Positions 1-10,585 of a DNA stretch of 64,000 bases are shown in pieces (positions within the stretch are counted from its first letter, which is position 1; every line of letters begins with the position of its first letter). The notes beneath the pieces were generated by a model. The model ran no database searches, was not told where the DNA came from, and saw only the letters and a program-made list of their open reading frames with translations. The DNA is from Zeus faber. Taxonomy: Eukaryota > Chordata > Actinopteri > Zeiformes > Zeidae. The stretch is from positions 11,197,783-11,261,782 of the forward strand of contig OY482846.1 of assembly GCA_960531495.1 (NCBI GenBank), written 5' to 3'. The position numbers were made by a program, and so were the translations under genes.

Positions 1-2880
1 TATTAACACAATGTTTCGATAAATCCTTCTATCATCCTAATTATTAGAGTACAACTTGTTTACCTTTACTCAAATATTCAACTAGCCTTGCTTTGCCAGT
101 CTGTTACTGGGTTGTTATCTCTGGTTGTTTCTCAATACCAAGTACGTGAAGTCCAGACTTGCGGACTTGGTAGTTCAGACTTGGCAAGTCCGACTCGGGA
201 GTACAGACTCCCGGGGACCATTGCCATTACCACTGCTTGGTGCGAAATGCATTCTGGGATACTTGGCTGTCCCAAGTCCACACAAGTCACCACCGATGCA
301 TCCTCGATAAAATGGGCGGAGCAAGTCCACAAAAAGTGTCTTTCCCCGGCGTATGACTTTTACCTGCAGTTTCACCTTCCATTGTGGAATACAGAGCGGA
401 ATATCATCGGCATATTGTTAGATTTTGACATTGAAATGTCTGCGAAAGTCTTACGTTTTGACCGGGCATGCACTACTCTAACTATAAAGGCAGGAATCTC
501 TGTATGTATGTCCTGAGATTATTATTATTTGTGACATCATCCACTTCCACTAAGAGAAGTGATTTGTGACATCCAAAATGTGAAGCACGAGATGCACGCC
601 CGGCAAGCGACGCTGCACTTTCATTGTCACATGCCAGCGCGAGGAGGAGACCCCTGCATGGTAAGCCGAGCGCCGGGCAGTCCACATAAACGCAACTAAA
701 TCGTTGCCTGAAGAAACCTGGACTTGGCTGATCCTCCCGAAGTTCTAATATGCCTGTATTTCCAAATTTGGTGCTGAGTTTATATGGCAAAGTTATCCTT
801 ACATTCTGTTAAACTGCAATTTTGATGGCATGCATTGGAAGGAAGTTGTATGTTGTCTGTATGTCCTTTGTTTATCTTGACAACCATTCATTCGATCTAT
901 TTCACACTTGGCGGGTGTATCAGTGGGGAACCAAGGACGTGCAGTGTCGAATTTGGTGCAATTTGGACATGCAGCAAGTCTTATATCAATGAACTTATTA
1001 ACTATATGTATGAAAGTATGTGTATATAAATATATACATATATGTGATTAAACCATTTTGTGTCTGGACACGTTACGGAAATGATTTATTTGATTAAAAA
1101 AAAACAACCTAAAATATAATAGTTAAAAATTACTATGTGAGCAATATGGTTGGCATTGTGTACTTTTTTAAAACGAATTACTTCACATTCCCTGTGAATA
1201 CTGTATGTCAATTAATTTTGAACATGTTCATGTGATTGACTCAACACGGCGCCTGCTGACAATCTGGGCCCTTACTCCTCCCAGGCCCCGCCCGTCTGGC
1301 AGGCACTTCCAGCCCTTTCTGCCGCAAATAAATCACGTGCGGTGTGCGAGGGCCCTGCTGATTCCACTTTTGACATTTTTCCAGATGATACAGGAACAGA
1401 GAAGTTGTTGAACGGGCAGCCCTGGTTTGTCAGGAGATGTTTTCATTTTTGTGTCCAGAGTGCTTGGTTTTTCATCACGTCACCTCCCGACGCATCTGTT
1501 TCACCGTGAAACAAATGAAAAAAGGCCGATTCAAAAGCAATTTTTTTTTTGTGTCTATATTTCTTCCAGAAAATATATAGACTTGCCCTCGATAACGAAG
1601 TGAATTGAATTTTTGTTGTCAAATTCCAAGAAAACTTCTCAGCCGCATCGTGAGAACTCCTGGGCTGGAATTCTTATCTGACACTTGCTTTGGGGAAGTT
1701 TGAGGAACCGCCACGTTCCAAAAACAGAAGATAAAGCACCGTGAGATCTCAGACACCGGGTTACTTCAAGACACTTCTGCCGTTGAACTTTTCATTGGAA
1801 TGTTTTGAAATCATGAGCCCTTTGGATGTTATTTGTAGAAAACCGTCTTTATCGATGATGCACGGCACCCAAACACATGGCTTAAATTGAAGTTAATGTT
1901 AAAAATGAGAAACAGCAGGATGGTTTTATTTTTTGTGTGTTTTTTTTGACAGTGGATTTGTTTTTCTCGCCTCTCTATCGTCATGATTCAATCTGGCCGT
2001 TACACTTTGAAGCGCTGGCGTTTCTAAAGTGATGAAATGACTCACAAACATAGTTATGCTTGTCTGTTTTAAGCAGAACCAAATGAGATTTTATTCAGTA
2101 TTCATAGTCACACGCTCACACTCTTTTCATTAGGTTGAGCCGGCTGAGATGGACCGGCTGATAATGACATGGATATTGGATATTGGTCTATCAGCGGTCT
2201 GCAATATGGTGATAACCCTGATACACAAATCAAATACAAAACACACAGAGAAGAATGTAAGATGCTTACCACAGAGAAACCCCGAGGCTTTGTCAACCAT
2301 TATGTTCTATTGGTCCCTACAGTGTATTGTGTTCAGTAAGTAGAACCTTACGTTTAGGTTTGAGAATTGCTTTTGGTCGTGAAGAAGTGGTTTTCATACA
2401 TTCCTGGGGGAAATAAACTTAGTTCCATTGTTAACAGCTCTGAAAAAAAGAATAGTCTAGCATTATATAAATACAGAAGCAGATGTGACTTTCAAGCGAG
2501 GCCATTTTTCAGTCATTTGACAGTTATATTATATATTACAACAAAGTCCCGTTCTGTGGGCTATGATGCATCAAGAGGAGGATCCAGAGGCAAGAGGGCT
2601 TCAAACAGAGCAGTGAGAGGTGTGTCCAGGAGGGTAATGCTTGTCTCACCATCAAACTCTCTCTTTCATGTTAAGATCTGTCAACAAACGTCCATTAGAT
2701 GCTTAGAAGCTCCAGAAAACCTCCGTCACTGACCGTTCTCTTGGTTCTGCCAAAGCCGGTGTCTCCACATTGGGTGCACAGACACTGAGTGGAACATTTA
2801 AGGGACTTCCATTTCGTCGCTATGGGAGTCGCGATTCTGCGCAAGGTGGAAACGTCTGGATGAAGAAATTTAAAAAAAAC
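1..2880. other. 5' flank of RSPO3, no gene recognised
   Basis: No reading frame here has recognisable protein homology or splice-flanked exon structure. The DNA is moderately AT-rich with ordinary short A and T runs. It should contain the RSPO3 promoter and 5' UTR, but I see no convincing TATA box or sharp start-site signal. The segment just before the first RSPO3 ATG looks like plain 5' UTR. Confidence 0.5.
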
Positions 2881-2907
2881 TTGAGTGCATTGCGGTACTG
2901 AGGGAAA

Positions 2908-3430
2908 ATGCGAATACCGTTATTCTTTTGGATGCTGCACTTCATGGAGCTCACAAAATCATACGATCACACAAAGATCCTGCGTCAAAGACGTGAGTAT
3001 TTCCAATAACTAATTTTGTTATTAAACAGCATATATGGAATGCACTTGATTATGACTTTATTTTTCTTAGTAAGAGACTGAAATCAGCACACGGTCACTA
3101 CATATGAAGAACATGAGAGCGTTCTTTTGGCTCTCAGGGAAATATGTGTTCAAATATTTGAATGGGTTATGCAGACATTAAATTGTTAAGAATGAAAAAG
3201 AATCTTTAATTGTCACACAGCACACCACACAACAACGCTCATGCCTTGGCTCTTGAGGATTGACATTCTTGTCAGAACTATAAAAGCATTCAGTGAGTTA
3301 TTGCCTGAAAGGTGTTCGATTGACTCATTTAACCATTGTGAGCTTGGAGTCAAGCATCAAAGTCTTTGAAATCTGGAAAAATAATAGAATAAACCGACTT
3401 TTGCCATCACACTCACACCCATGCAGGGTT

Positions 3431-3465
<35 letters not shown>

Positions 3466-5237
3466 AATAAACACTTACTTAAATGCCCTTTTATTTGATG
3501 GCAGGTAACTCAGCTGTGGGCAGACTGTGTCAGATGGGGTGTGTGGGCTGCTCTGCGCTGAATGGCTGTGTGTCCTGTAAGCCCCGCCTCTTCCTGTACC
3601 TGGAGCCCGACGGAATGAGGCAGAGAGGGGTCTGTCTGTACTCGTGTCCCCGTGGACACTATGGCGTGCGCTCTCTGCACGTCAACACCTGCATCAGTAC
3701 GTACCACCGACTCCGCAGGGACACTGGAAAAATGTGGTCGTTATCTAAAATGACCGGTCATAAAAGCGAGGCAATAATCAGGGCCCGACACTAGCCTCTA
3801 GGAGTGGTTGCCAAGACGGCAACTATGCATCACCTTTTGGTTGCTGAGATTGACAAAATGGTTGCCAAATTATTTTTTATTATAAACCCTTATCAGCCCC
3901 AGTTTGAGGAAATTCGCAATTTCTCTGCATTTCCCCATCCTAGTATCTGACGTATCTAGGAGCAGTGGGCTGCCATGTAGAGGCGTCTGGGGAGCAGTTA
4001 GGGGTTAAGTGTCTTGCTCAAGGACACATCAGCATGTTACCAGGAGGAGCGTGGGATCGAGCCAGCAACCTTCTGCTTACTAGACGACCCGCTACTGCCC
4101 CCTGAATTAGATTAAATCCTGTATGATTATTTCAGTATTCTGACTTGTTCCACCGTTTTTGACAGCGTAAATCATTGCGTCGGGATAACTCATTTTCCTT
4201 GGAGGAAGCTTCTTAATATGCAGAGGTACACCACCTTTATTACTACTTTATAACATATGAAAACATCACGTGAGACAGTGGCAAAGGCCCAAATCTGGTC
4301 GCCCACCAAAATGGCGAAACAAGAGAATATTGCAACATGGATTATAATGATATAGGCTCGCTATCACTCAATTATCAAATGATTAAAATGCAGCAACCAT
4401 TTTCTCAGTCCTGGCAACCAAGCGCTGATGGTGGTTCATGGTTGCCAACTTGGCTACCACTTCTAAAAGTGTAGACCGCCGTTTTCCCACTGTTTGCAGG
4501 GTGCAGGGAGCATTGTGCGTCGTGCTTCAGCGGGACTTTCTGCACACACTGCTCTCCCGGACACTTTCTGTTCCGGGGCAGATGTGAAGACAGCTGTCCA
4601 CGCGGCCTGACACCAAATCCTGCACTGCGAGAGTGCACAGGTGGGTAAACTAACCTGGTGCTCTTCATGCACACTGTACGTTTGTGCATTCACCACCAAA
4701 AACTAAATTTCACATTATGTTGATGAGAGGTGGAGTGTTGTCTGAACCTGTAATGTACCGATGCATACATGCATACTCTTCTCAACATTTGATTGAATTT
4801 GTATTTTCAATATGACTTTCCTCTTATTTGTTGCCTGTTTCTTTTGTATCTTTATATTGAGGGCACTGTGAAGTAGGGGAGTGTGGTTCATGTGGTCAAA
4901 GGAAGAACACTCATTCCTCCCAGAAGAGGAGACACGCGCGTGCAAAGTCCCCCCGTCCCCGCATCCTGTCTGTGGATACTCCCCGTGCACGCGATTCAGA
5001 GACGAGAAAGTCAAGAAAATCCGCAAAAAGCAGAATCATCCAAGTAATTACAATAAATACCATGATAAAATATTTTCACTTTTGGTGACAGTCATTCATT
5101 CATGCAGGCTGGGAATATAGGAAGGCAATGGTCATATTTGCTCTCTTACCTCTATATAAATATTCAATATTCAAATCGAATTTTGTGTCTGATCCAATCT
5201 CTTTTTTTTTCCTGTGTTCTAGGAAGATCGCAGTTGA
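2908..5237 (+). CDS. RSPO3: R-spondin 3 (Wnt agonist), five exons, C-terminal domain anomalous
   Basis: Secreted ligand that binds LGR4-6 and ZNRF3/RNF43 and amplifies Wnt signalling. Exons read from splice sites and phase: 2908-2992 (signal peptide, hydrophobic start MRIPLFFWML), 3505-3696 (furin-like repeat 1), 4500-4640 (furin-like repeat 2), 4862-5043 and 5223-5237. In all, 204 residues; human RSPO3 has about 270. Residues 30-92 carry the FU1 cysteine pattern (CxxGCxxC, GCVSCKPRLF) and 94-139 carry FU2 (CREHCASCFSGTFC). Exon 4 opens with HCEVGE, the usual start of the thrombospondin type 1 domain, but the expected W-x-x-W appears only in the +2 frame and the splice-consistent frame ends soon after in exon 5 (stop 5235-5237). 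In the other frame exon 5 would give a basic tail ending at 5272. Either the TSP1 exon is frameshifted (mutation or sequence error) or my exon 4 is wrong. Furin domains are sure; the C-terminus is not. Confidence 0.88.
3435..3464. repeat. (CA)n microsatellite
   Basis: Pure CA run in RSPO3 intron 1, about 40 nt upstream of the exon 2 acceptor. Confidence 0.95.
3779..4482. mobile_element. Non-autonomous TIR element in RSPO3 intron 2
   Basis: The left 90 bases (GTGGTTGCCAAGACGGCAAC and on to AAAATGGTTGCC) match, imperfectly, the reverse complement of about 4380-4480 (AGTGGTAGCCAAGTTGGCAA and on to AAAATGGTTGCT). That gives long imperfect terminal inverted repeats around roughly 500 bases of non-coding DNA, as in a MITE. 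No target duplication is visible. A tRNA-derived SINE lies inside, and the right end stops about 17 nt short of the exon 3 acceptor. Confidence 0.65.
3950..4106 (-). mobile_element. tRNA-derived SINE fragment
   Basis: Read on the minus strand it starts with a tRNA-like region carrying a B-box-like GGCTCGATCCC, followed by the stretch CTTGAGCAAGACACTTAACC, which I recognise from common teleost SINEs. It sits inside the TIR element of RSPO3 intron 2. The exact family is not assigned. Confidence 0.65.
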
Positions 5238-5272
5238 ACAGAGGATGGCGAAAATATGTTAAAAACATTTAA

Positions 5273-5620
5273 GGACACCTCAGTAACATCCATCTACATC
5301 GAAAATATAAAGCTCACGGACCAGGACATGGAGTCAAAACACCTTCACCTCAAATGTTGACACATATCAAAAATAATTAAAATGTACAGTAGCCCGGTCA
5401 ATTGATCAGTTCATTTGTTGACAAAGTTGCTTAAATGTGATTATTAAAATATCATTATGCAGTCAAGATGAGTGTTGTAATGCAAATGATGCTATAAACC
5501 AATACCAACTAATTCATTTCATTGAAGAAAATGACATTGAAGTGAATTATGGAAATAGCTGTCACAAACACTCACTCCTCATATTCCGGATGAGATGAGT
5601 TACAATGACATGGATTCAAG
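5273..5620. other. RSPO3 3' flank / 3' UTR
   Basis: AT-rich DNA following either of the two possible RSPO3 stop codons (5235-5237 or 5270-5272). It probably holds the 3' UTR. No canonical AATAAA is seen before the repeat that begins near 5625. Confidence 0.4.
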
Positions 5621-5624
5621 TTCA

Positions 5625-6122
5625 AGTTCAAGAGGATATTTGTCACATACATACGGTCGTACATACTGTACATGCAGTGAAATGTCATGACACCCGGAGA
5701 TTATGAGGTGTCTGGGAATGAGTAGCGTCCCAAGACAGTGGCCATTGTATGAAATAATAATTATTAACAGACGATGCCATTGTCAGAGCCCATTGTCAGG
5801 GGTCCCGCTGATAAGGGAGGTGAAAACGTGAACGGTGACCTATGCAGGGGAATCAGAGGGTCAACGTTGTCTCTGGCTTAGCATAAAAGCACCTGCCCGA
5901 GTTTCCTCCGGCAGAGAATCCATCCGGCTCGGTTCTCTCCCGGACCGTCCATGGCAGGTCTGGTCTGATGCTGTTCTTTTGTAATAAATCTATTATTTTA
6001 CTCAAGTCAGCGTCAGCGGTCCCCCCCTCTTCATCCACACATCAAATTCATCCAGAAACAACTACGCACAATGAGCTCTATAAACTCTAAAAATACTAAA
6101 ATGTGCGTAATGGACACAATTA
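5625..6122 (+). mobile_element. TTCAAG-ended dispersed element, split by an insertion
   Basis: It opens with tandem TTCAAG and continues through GCAGTGAAATGTCATGACAC to 5706. The element resumes at about 6062 (ACGCACAATGAGCTCTATAA and on to AATGTGCGTAATGGACAC). The complete arrangement is seen in the copy at 57927-58185 on the opposite strand, so the middle 355 bases are foreign. Non-coding, MITE- or SINE-like; family not named. Confidence 0.75.
5707..6062 (+). mobile_element. LTR-like insertion inside the TTCAAG element
   Basis: About 355 bases interrupt the TTCAAG element, with a short near-duplication of the target (TATG on the left, TACG on the right). The insert has a TATA-like GCATAAAAG near 5881 and AATAAA at 5983-5988 about 100 bases later, the layout of a solo LTR. 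I see no matching second LTR or coding region. Solo LTR is an inference; a short MITE is the alternative. Confidence 0.5.
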
Positions 6123-6319
6123 AATACAGAAAAACATTTCTTGTGGTAAAAAATGCTCGGGTTTGAATGCTTTTATTTGGCAAAATATTACATTCAATAG
6201 AATTAAAGAAGGTTGTCTGAAAGCAAATCTAACCCATTTCAGGAAAGTGTTGTTTCTATCGACATAACTTGTTTTATCTTTATTAATTGCATTTTTGGCT
6301 TTGCCTTTTATGACTCAAA

Positions 6320-6363
6320 GTTATGATTATGATTATGATTATGATTATGATTATGATTATGAT
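6320..6363. repeat. (GATTAT)n minisatellite
   Basis: Seven near-perfect copies of a 6-base GATTAT unit upstream of the RNF146 promoter region. Confidence 0.9.
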
Positions 6364-6399
6364 CACTCCTCGTCCAGAATCATAATGAGCTAACGTGAC

Positions 6400-6580
6400 G
6401 GGAGGGGGCGTGGCCTGCGGTTTGAACGCAGCAGTTAGAAAACATGTCAGCTGCTGGGAAAACATGTCAGCTGCTGTGAAAACATGTCAGCTGCTGTGAA
6501 CGGGTTCTCTCATCGAATGAAGGTTTGTCGCTAACAACGTCTCCTGTTCCGCGAAGACACTGTGCGAGAAGTCGTGTGAG
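6400..6580 (+). promoter_or_regulatory. RNF146: Probable RNF146 promoter and noncoding exon 1
   Basis: A GC-box-like GGGGGCGTGGCC (about 6406-6417) precedes three 20-bp repeats (6441-6500). Then comes GC-rich sequence ending at a strong splice donor, GTGTGAG|GTGAGT, with exon end 6580. RNF146 coding sequence starts one base after an acceptor at 8437, so a separate upstream 5' UTR exon is expected. This is the only donor with such context nearby. Transcript evidence is lacking. Confidence 0.5.
6441..6500. repeat. Three 20-bp tandem copies with E-box CAGCTG
   Basis: AACATGTCAGCTGCTG followed by GGAA or TGAA is repeated three times; copies 2 and 3 are identical and copy 1 differs by one base. 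Each unit holds the palindromic E-boxes ACATGT and CAGCTG. The array lies just upstream of the probable RNF146 noncoding exon. Confidence 0.9.
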
Positions 6581-7059
6581 GTGAGTGTCCACGGATGACT
6601 TCAAGGAGAAAGCGAACCGCGTAAAAGTTAGCTCACAAGCTAACGACAGCTAGCACGTCGGCTCACAGCGTCGGTTTGGTTGTTGTCCTTATTTAGTTGT
6701 GTTTTGATCCCAGACATAGACGCCAATCGTTCATAATAGCTGATAATAAAGCTTTTAAAAACTGTTTTTTTGAATGTTGAATCCCAAATGCTGTTTAAAA
6801 CCGTGGGCATAGCGGTGTGGGTGTGTCGGACAGGGCCTGCCCTGTGTTTGAACTGAAACAAACCTGTCACATCGTTTCCACTGCGACACAACAAAGGTCC
6901 ATTTAAGTCAATATTGAATAAATACGTAAATAAATACATTAATAAATATTCCTGTGAAATTAATAAATTAGGCATTAAGTGTATAAATAGATGTAAATAT
7001 AGACGACTAAATATAGTTTAATAAATCGTTTTTTTATTTTAAAAGGGAGAGTTTTCAAA

Positions 7060-7800
7060 ATATTATTTATTAATTATTTTAGGTGACTTTTATGTCATAA
7101 TGCCACATTTATTTATTCCATGGCACTTTTATGTCATAATGCCACATTTATTTATTTCATGGCACTTTTATGTCATAATGCCACATTTATTTATTTCATG
7201 GCACTTTTATGTCATAATGCCACACTTATTTATTCCATGGCACTTTTATGTCATAATGCCACATTTATTTATTCCATGGCACTTTTATGTCATAATGCCA
7301 CATTTATTTATTCCATGGCACTTTTATGTCATAATGCCACATTTTCAATCCTTAAATGCAGCTGAATGGGGCGTGGTTATCTCACACATTCAGAGAAGGC
7401 GGAGAGACGGGGAACGCCACGCTGCCGTTGACGCTCTCCTACGCAACAGTTGTGGTTGCTCGGCGCCCCTGATACCTCCTCGGTTGGAGCCAGGGGCTGG
7501 CTGTGAGCGAGCCGGTCACGGTGGAGTGTCACCACCCGGTTCCGCTCAACCAGCCGCAGCCTGTACACCACGCCTGACAGCTGTTCCGGCACAGTGCGAC
7601 GGCCAGCCCGCTGGCTCCACAGCTTGGGGGAGTGGCCCTGAATGCGAGTCTCTGAGTCTGTGAGATAACCACGCCCTATTCATTTGTATAAGGATGGGAA
7701 ATGTGGCATTATGAAATGAAAGTGGCATTATGAATTAAAAGTCCCCTTAAATAAATAAATGTGGAATTATGACATCAAAGTGCCCTGAAATGAATGAAAA
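7060..7800. mobile_element. Foldback-type element with long inverted repeats and internal tandem array
   Basis: The left arm (about 7060-7385) and right arm (about 7655-7800, reverse complement) share CATAATGCCACATTT, then AATCCTTA/CATCCTTA, then GGGCGTGGTTATCTCAC. The left arm is expanded into a 39-bp tandem array (7088-7343); the right arm has only two or three diverged units. The roughly 270 bases between them are GC-rich and non-coding. Long inverted repeats with tandem sub-repeats are typical of foldback elements or MITEs. It lies in the intron between the probable RNF146 exon 1 and its coding exon. Confidence 0.7.
7088..7343. repeat. 39-bp tandem array, about 6.5 copies
   Basis: Unit GGCACTTTTATGTCATAATG plus CCACATTTATTTATTCCAT, repeated with few differences. 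Because 39 is a multiple of 3, the array stays open in several frames and yields artefactual repeat peptides. Confidence 0.95.
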
Positions 7801-7975
7801 CTAACAGCGACATAGTATTCATTTTGTCATTATATGTTGACTTGAATCCTGGAAGAAAAACATGTTTTTCTGAGTAGGAAAGGCTGTTGCTTGTGGTAGA
7901 CTTGTTTTCATTTACTGGTTGCTATAGAAAACCTGATGGTAGTAATTATCATGCACTAGAGACATGTCCTTACAA

Positions 7976-8326
7976 CAGGGCTATTCAACTTCATTCGCTT
8001 TCAGGGGCCGTGCTTATAAGCTGACAAATTCAAGCAATTTCCATTGTTGAGAGTGTAGCTACACTTAAAAACAAGAAAAAAAAAAGCAAAACATCATATT
8101 CCTCAAATTATCTTTATCAACTTATAAAAAAGCTAAAAATGAAAGAATACATTTTGAGATAATGTTCTTGTGTTTCATATCCCTAAATGCATACTGCTTC
8201 TGCAGTCACATTGTTGTTGGTACTTAAAGCCCTACAGGTCATGCAAATACAGTTCATTGTTTATGGTCCAGTCTGAATGAATAGGTCGGACAATTAGTCC
8301 CGCGGGCCGCCACATGAGTAGGCCTG
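7976..8326. mobile_element. hAT-like MITE relic
   Basis: The left end CAGGGCTATTCAACTT and the reverse complement of the right end (CAGGCCTACTCATGTG) are imperfect inverted repeats. The internal GGGCCG and GCGGGCCGCC fit a common fish hAT family as I recall it. No coding capacity and no clear 8-bp target duplication. It ends about 110 bases before the RNF146 coding exon. Confidence 0.5.
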
Positions 8327-8438
8327 CCTCCGAATGTTAACAGAACAGCACGCGATAGCCCTGGCTCACATGGTTCTATTTCCATCTATGTTACACTGTA
8401 TTGTCAGCTTTTCCGTAATACTTCTCTTTCTTCCCAGC

Positions 8439-9560
8439 ATGGCCGGCTCAGGAGAAGTGGGCTTTTCCTTAACTCCCTCCAATCTAAAAGTGGATGAAGC
8501 TTGCATCAGCGACCCTCCGTCCTCCGCCCCTGTCCCAGAGTGCGCCATCTGCCTGCAGGGCTGCGTCCACCCCGTCCGCCTGCCCTGCCGCCATGTTTTC
8601 TGCTTCCTCTGTGTGAAAGGAGCCTCTTGGCACAGCAAGCGCTGTGCGCTCTGTCGGCAGGAGATCCCAGAGGACTTCCTGGAGCGCCCGCTGCTCCTCT
8701 CCCCGGAGGAGCTGAAAGCGGCAGCGGCCGGCGTCGGGCGAGGCCACAGGACGGGAGGCGGTTCGAACAGAGACTACGCCTGGTATTACGAGGGACGCAA
8801 CGGCTGGTGGCAGTATGACGAGAGGACAAGCTGCGAGCTGGAGGAGGCTTTCTCCAAGGGCAAGAAGAGCACCGAGATGCTGATTGCCGGATTCCTGTAC
8901 GTGGCCGACCTGGAGAACATGGTGCAATACCGCCGCAACGAGCACGGCCGCAGACGGAAGATGAAGAGAGACGCAGTAGGAATCCCCAAGAAGGGTGTGG
9001 CGGGGCTGAGGCTCGACCCAGAGTCCAACGCTGGTCCTGATTTACGAGATTCTAGCGCAGCAACAGTGGAGCGCATTCACTCGGCGGACGGGGCAGACGC
9101 CACCGAACAAACACAACCTGCGGTCTTTGGACTGATGGCCTCTGTTCCCCCGGTTAGGCCTTCGACGGTCCTCGGAGGCCTCCTCCTCAGCCCCCCTGAT
9201 TCCTCCCCTCCGTCCCTCGAAGAGTCCCTCTCCCAGCTGGTGGTCAGCCAGCCGTCTTCTTCTGGAGAACCAGAGGAAGAGGAGGAGGAGGTGGGGGAGG
9301 AGGACGGGGCGGTCTCCAGCGGCAGCCTGGCATACGGGTTTGCATCCGGCAGCAGCGAGGGCGAGGAGGAAAGGTCCGGCTCGGAGAGAGGGAGGACTGA
9401 GCTGTCGCCGACGAAGAGGAGGAGCACACAGCAGCTGCTCGGACGGTATCTCAGGGAGAGCCGTCCAGACCGAATGCCGCCGGGAGGAGGGCCGTCCAGC
9501 GCCGCCACGAATGTCCGCTCCCGCAGCCCCGACGGACAGTGCACTGTGACCGAGGTGTGA
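8439..9560 (+). CDS. RNF146: E3 ubiquitin ligase RNF146 (Iduna), PAR-dependent
   Basis: RING-type E3 that binds poly(ADP-ribose) through a WWE domain and ubiquitinates PARylated proteins such as axin and tankyrase, so promoting Wnt/beta-catenin signalling; also linked to DNA-damage responses. The product has 373 residues; human has about 359. RING residues are C35, C38, C50, H52, C55, C58, C69 and C72 (CAIC, CRHVFC, CALC). The WWE domain spans about 111-175, with [20 protein letters not shown]. The tail is acidic and serine-rich and ends DGQCTVTEV, as in mammals. The start at 8439 follows a pyrimidine tract and acceptor (CTTCCCAG), so the 35 extra in-frame codons upstream are intron. The whole CDS is in one exon, as in other vertebrates. 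The glutamate run near residue 283 comes from a GAG-rich tract. Confidence 0.97.
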   Translation: MAGSGEVGFSLTPSNLKVDEACISDPPSSAPVPECAICLQGCVHPVRLPCRHVFCFLCVKGASWHSKRCALCRQEIPEDFLERPLLLSPEELKAAAAGVGRGHRTGGGSNRDYAWYYEGRNGWWQYDERTSCELEEAFSKGKKSTEMLIAGFLYVADLENMVQYRRNEHGRRRKMKRDAVGIPKKGVAGLRLDPESNAGPDLRDSSAATVERIHSADGADATEQTQPAVFGLMASVPPVRPSTVLGGLLLSPPDSSPPSLEESLSQLVVSQPSSSGEPEEEEEEVGEEDGAVSSGSLAYGFASGSSEGEEERSGSERGRTELSPTKRRSTQQLLGRYLRESRPDRMPPGGGPSSAATNVRSRSPDGQCTVTEV

Positions 9561-9908
9561 CGCGGGATGACGGTAGCTGTTTTATGGCAGTTACACCCTA
9601 ATTCACTCATGCAAAAAAAGTATCAAGGGCTCGAGGGATTGTTAGTGAAGTAAATGTACTACTCACAATGGGGTGGATTTATGTGAAGGTTGGTGGGCAT
9701 ACAAACAAACAGGTGGCTACACCCTTATACACCCTGCACTGCACTACTGGAAAAGCCTCTTACACCTGCTGTTAAGATGTTTTTCTTTAAAAACATTAAA
9801 ATAAGTTTTAGCTATAGCAATAATCAATAACACGTTAGGTCGGTGGTACGCTTGGTATTTGTTGGGCAGTCAATGCTACATTCACACTACCAATATATTG
9901 TTTAAAAA

Positions 9909-9914
9909 AATAAA
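9909..9914 (+). promoter_or_regulatory. Probable RNF146 polyadenylation signal
   Basis: AATAAA about 350 bases after the RNF146 stop codon, the first canonical signal downstream on this strand. Confidence 0.5.
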
Positions 9915-10463
9915 GTTCCTGCCATCTGACATGGATCAGATATAATTGACAGGAATGTAAACCGTAAAAACAGATGTGATTGGAGACGTCGTAGTAAGTT
10001 CTCAAAAGAGGGCCCAACATGTCCCCACTGCTCGTGACTCTTGCTGTGCATCCAAATCCCTTATAGTGATGGAGCTGCTCTCCGTAGCGACCTGTGGCTT
10101 TTCAGTCCCGCCTTTGAATTGAATGTGAACTCCAGACCTGGAGTGTAATTGCAGCTTAATTTAGCCCCAGAGTTACACAAAGTGTTAGAAAAGGTAGACA
10201 AGGTATTCTCGGACGCAATACATCAGCGCATATGAACAGCTCCCGCCTTTTCTTTTCCTCTAGCTTTTTGACTTAACGGTTAATATGATGGATTCCAGTG
10301 GACTCTGTTTTTGAACAAGCTAAGTTAAATGTACAACCTTATGCATAACCGGTAAAGAGGGCTGAATATGCTTCTGTATTTTCTGCTTCAACAGTTATTT
10401 CAAACTGCAAACATACTAACTTAGTGCCTAAATAATAATTTGTCCTAAAACCACTCACTTTGA

Positions 10464-10585
<122 letters not shown>

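Noticed and set aside
7088..7343. CRISPR-like regular repeat array
   Set aside because: Units are directly adjacent with no variable spacers, no cas genes are near, and the genome is vertebrate. It is a tandem array in a foldback element.
8334..8438. N-terminal extension of RNF146 by 35 codons
   Set aside because: A pyrimidine tract and acceptor lie directly before the ATG at 8439, and known RNF146 proteins begin at that methionine. The extension is intron.
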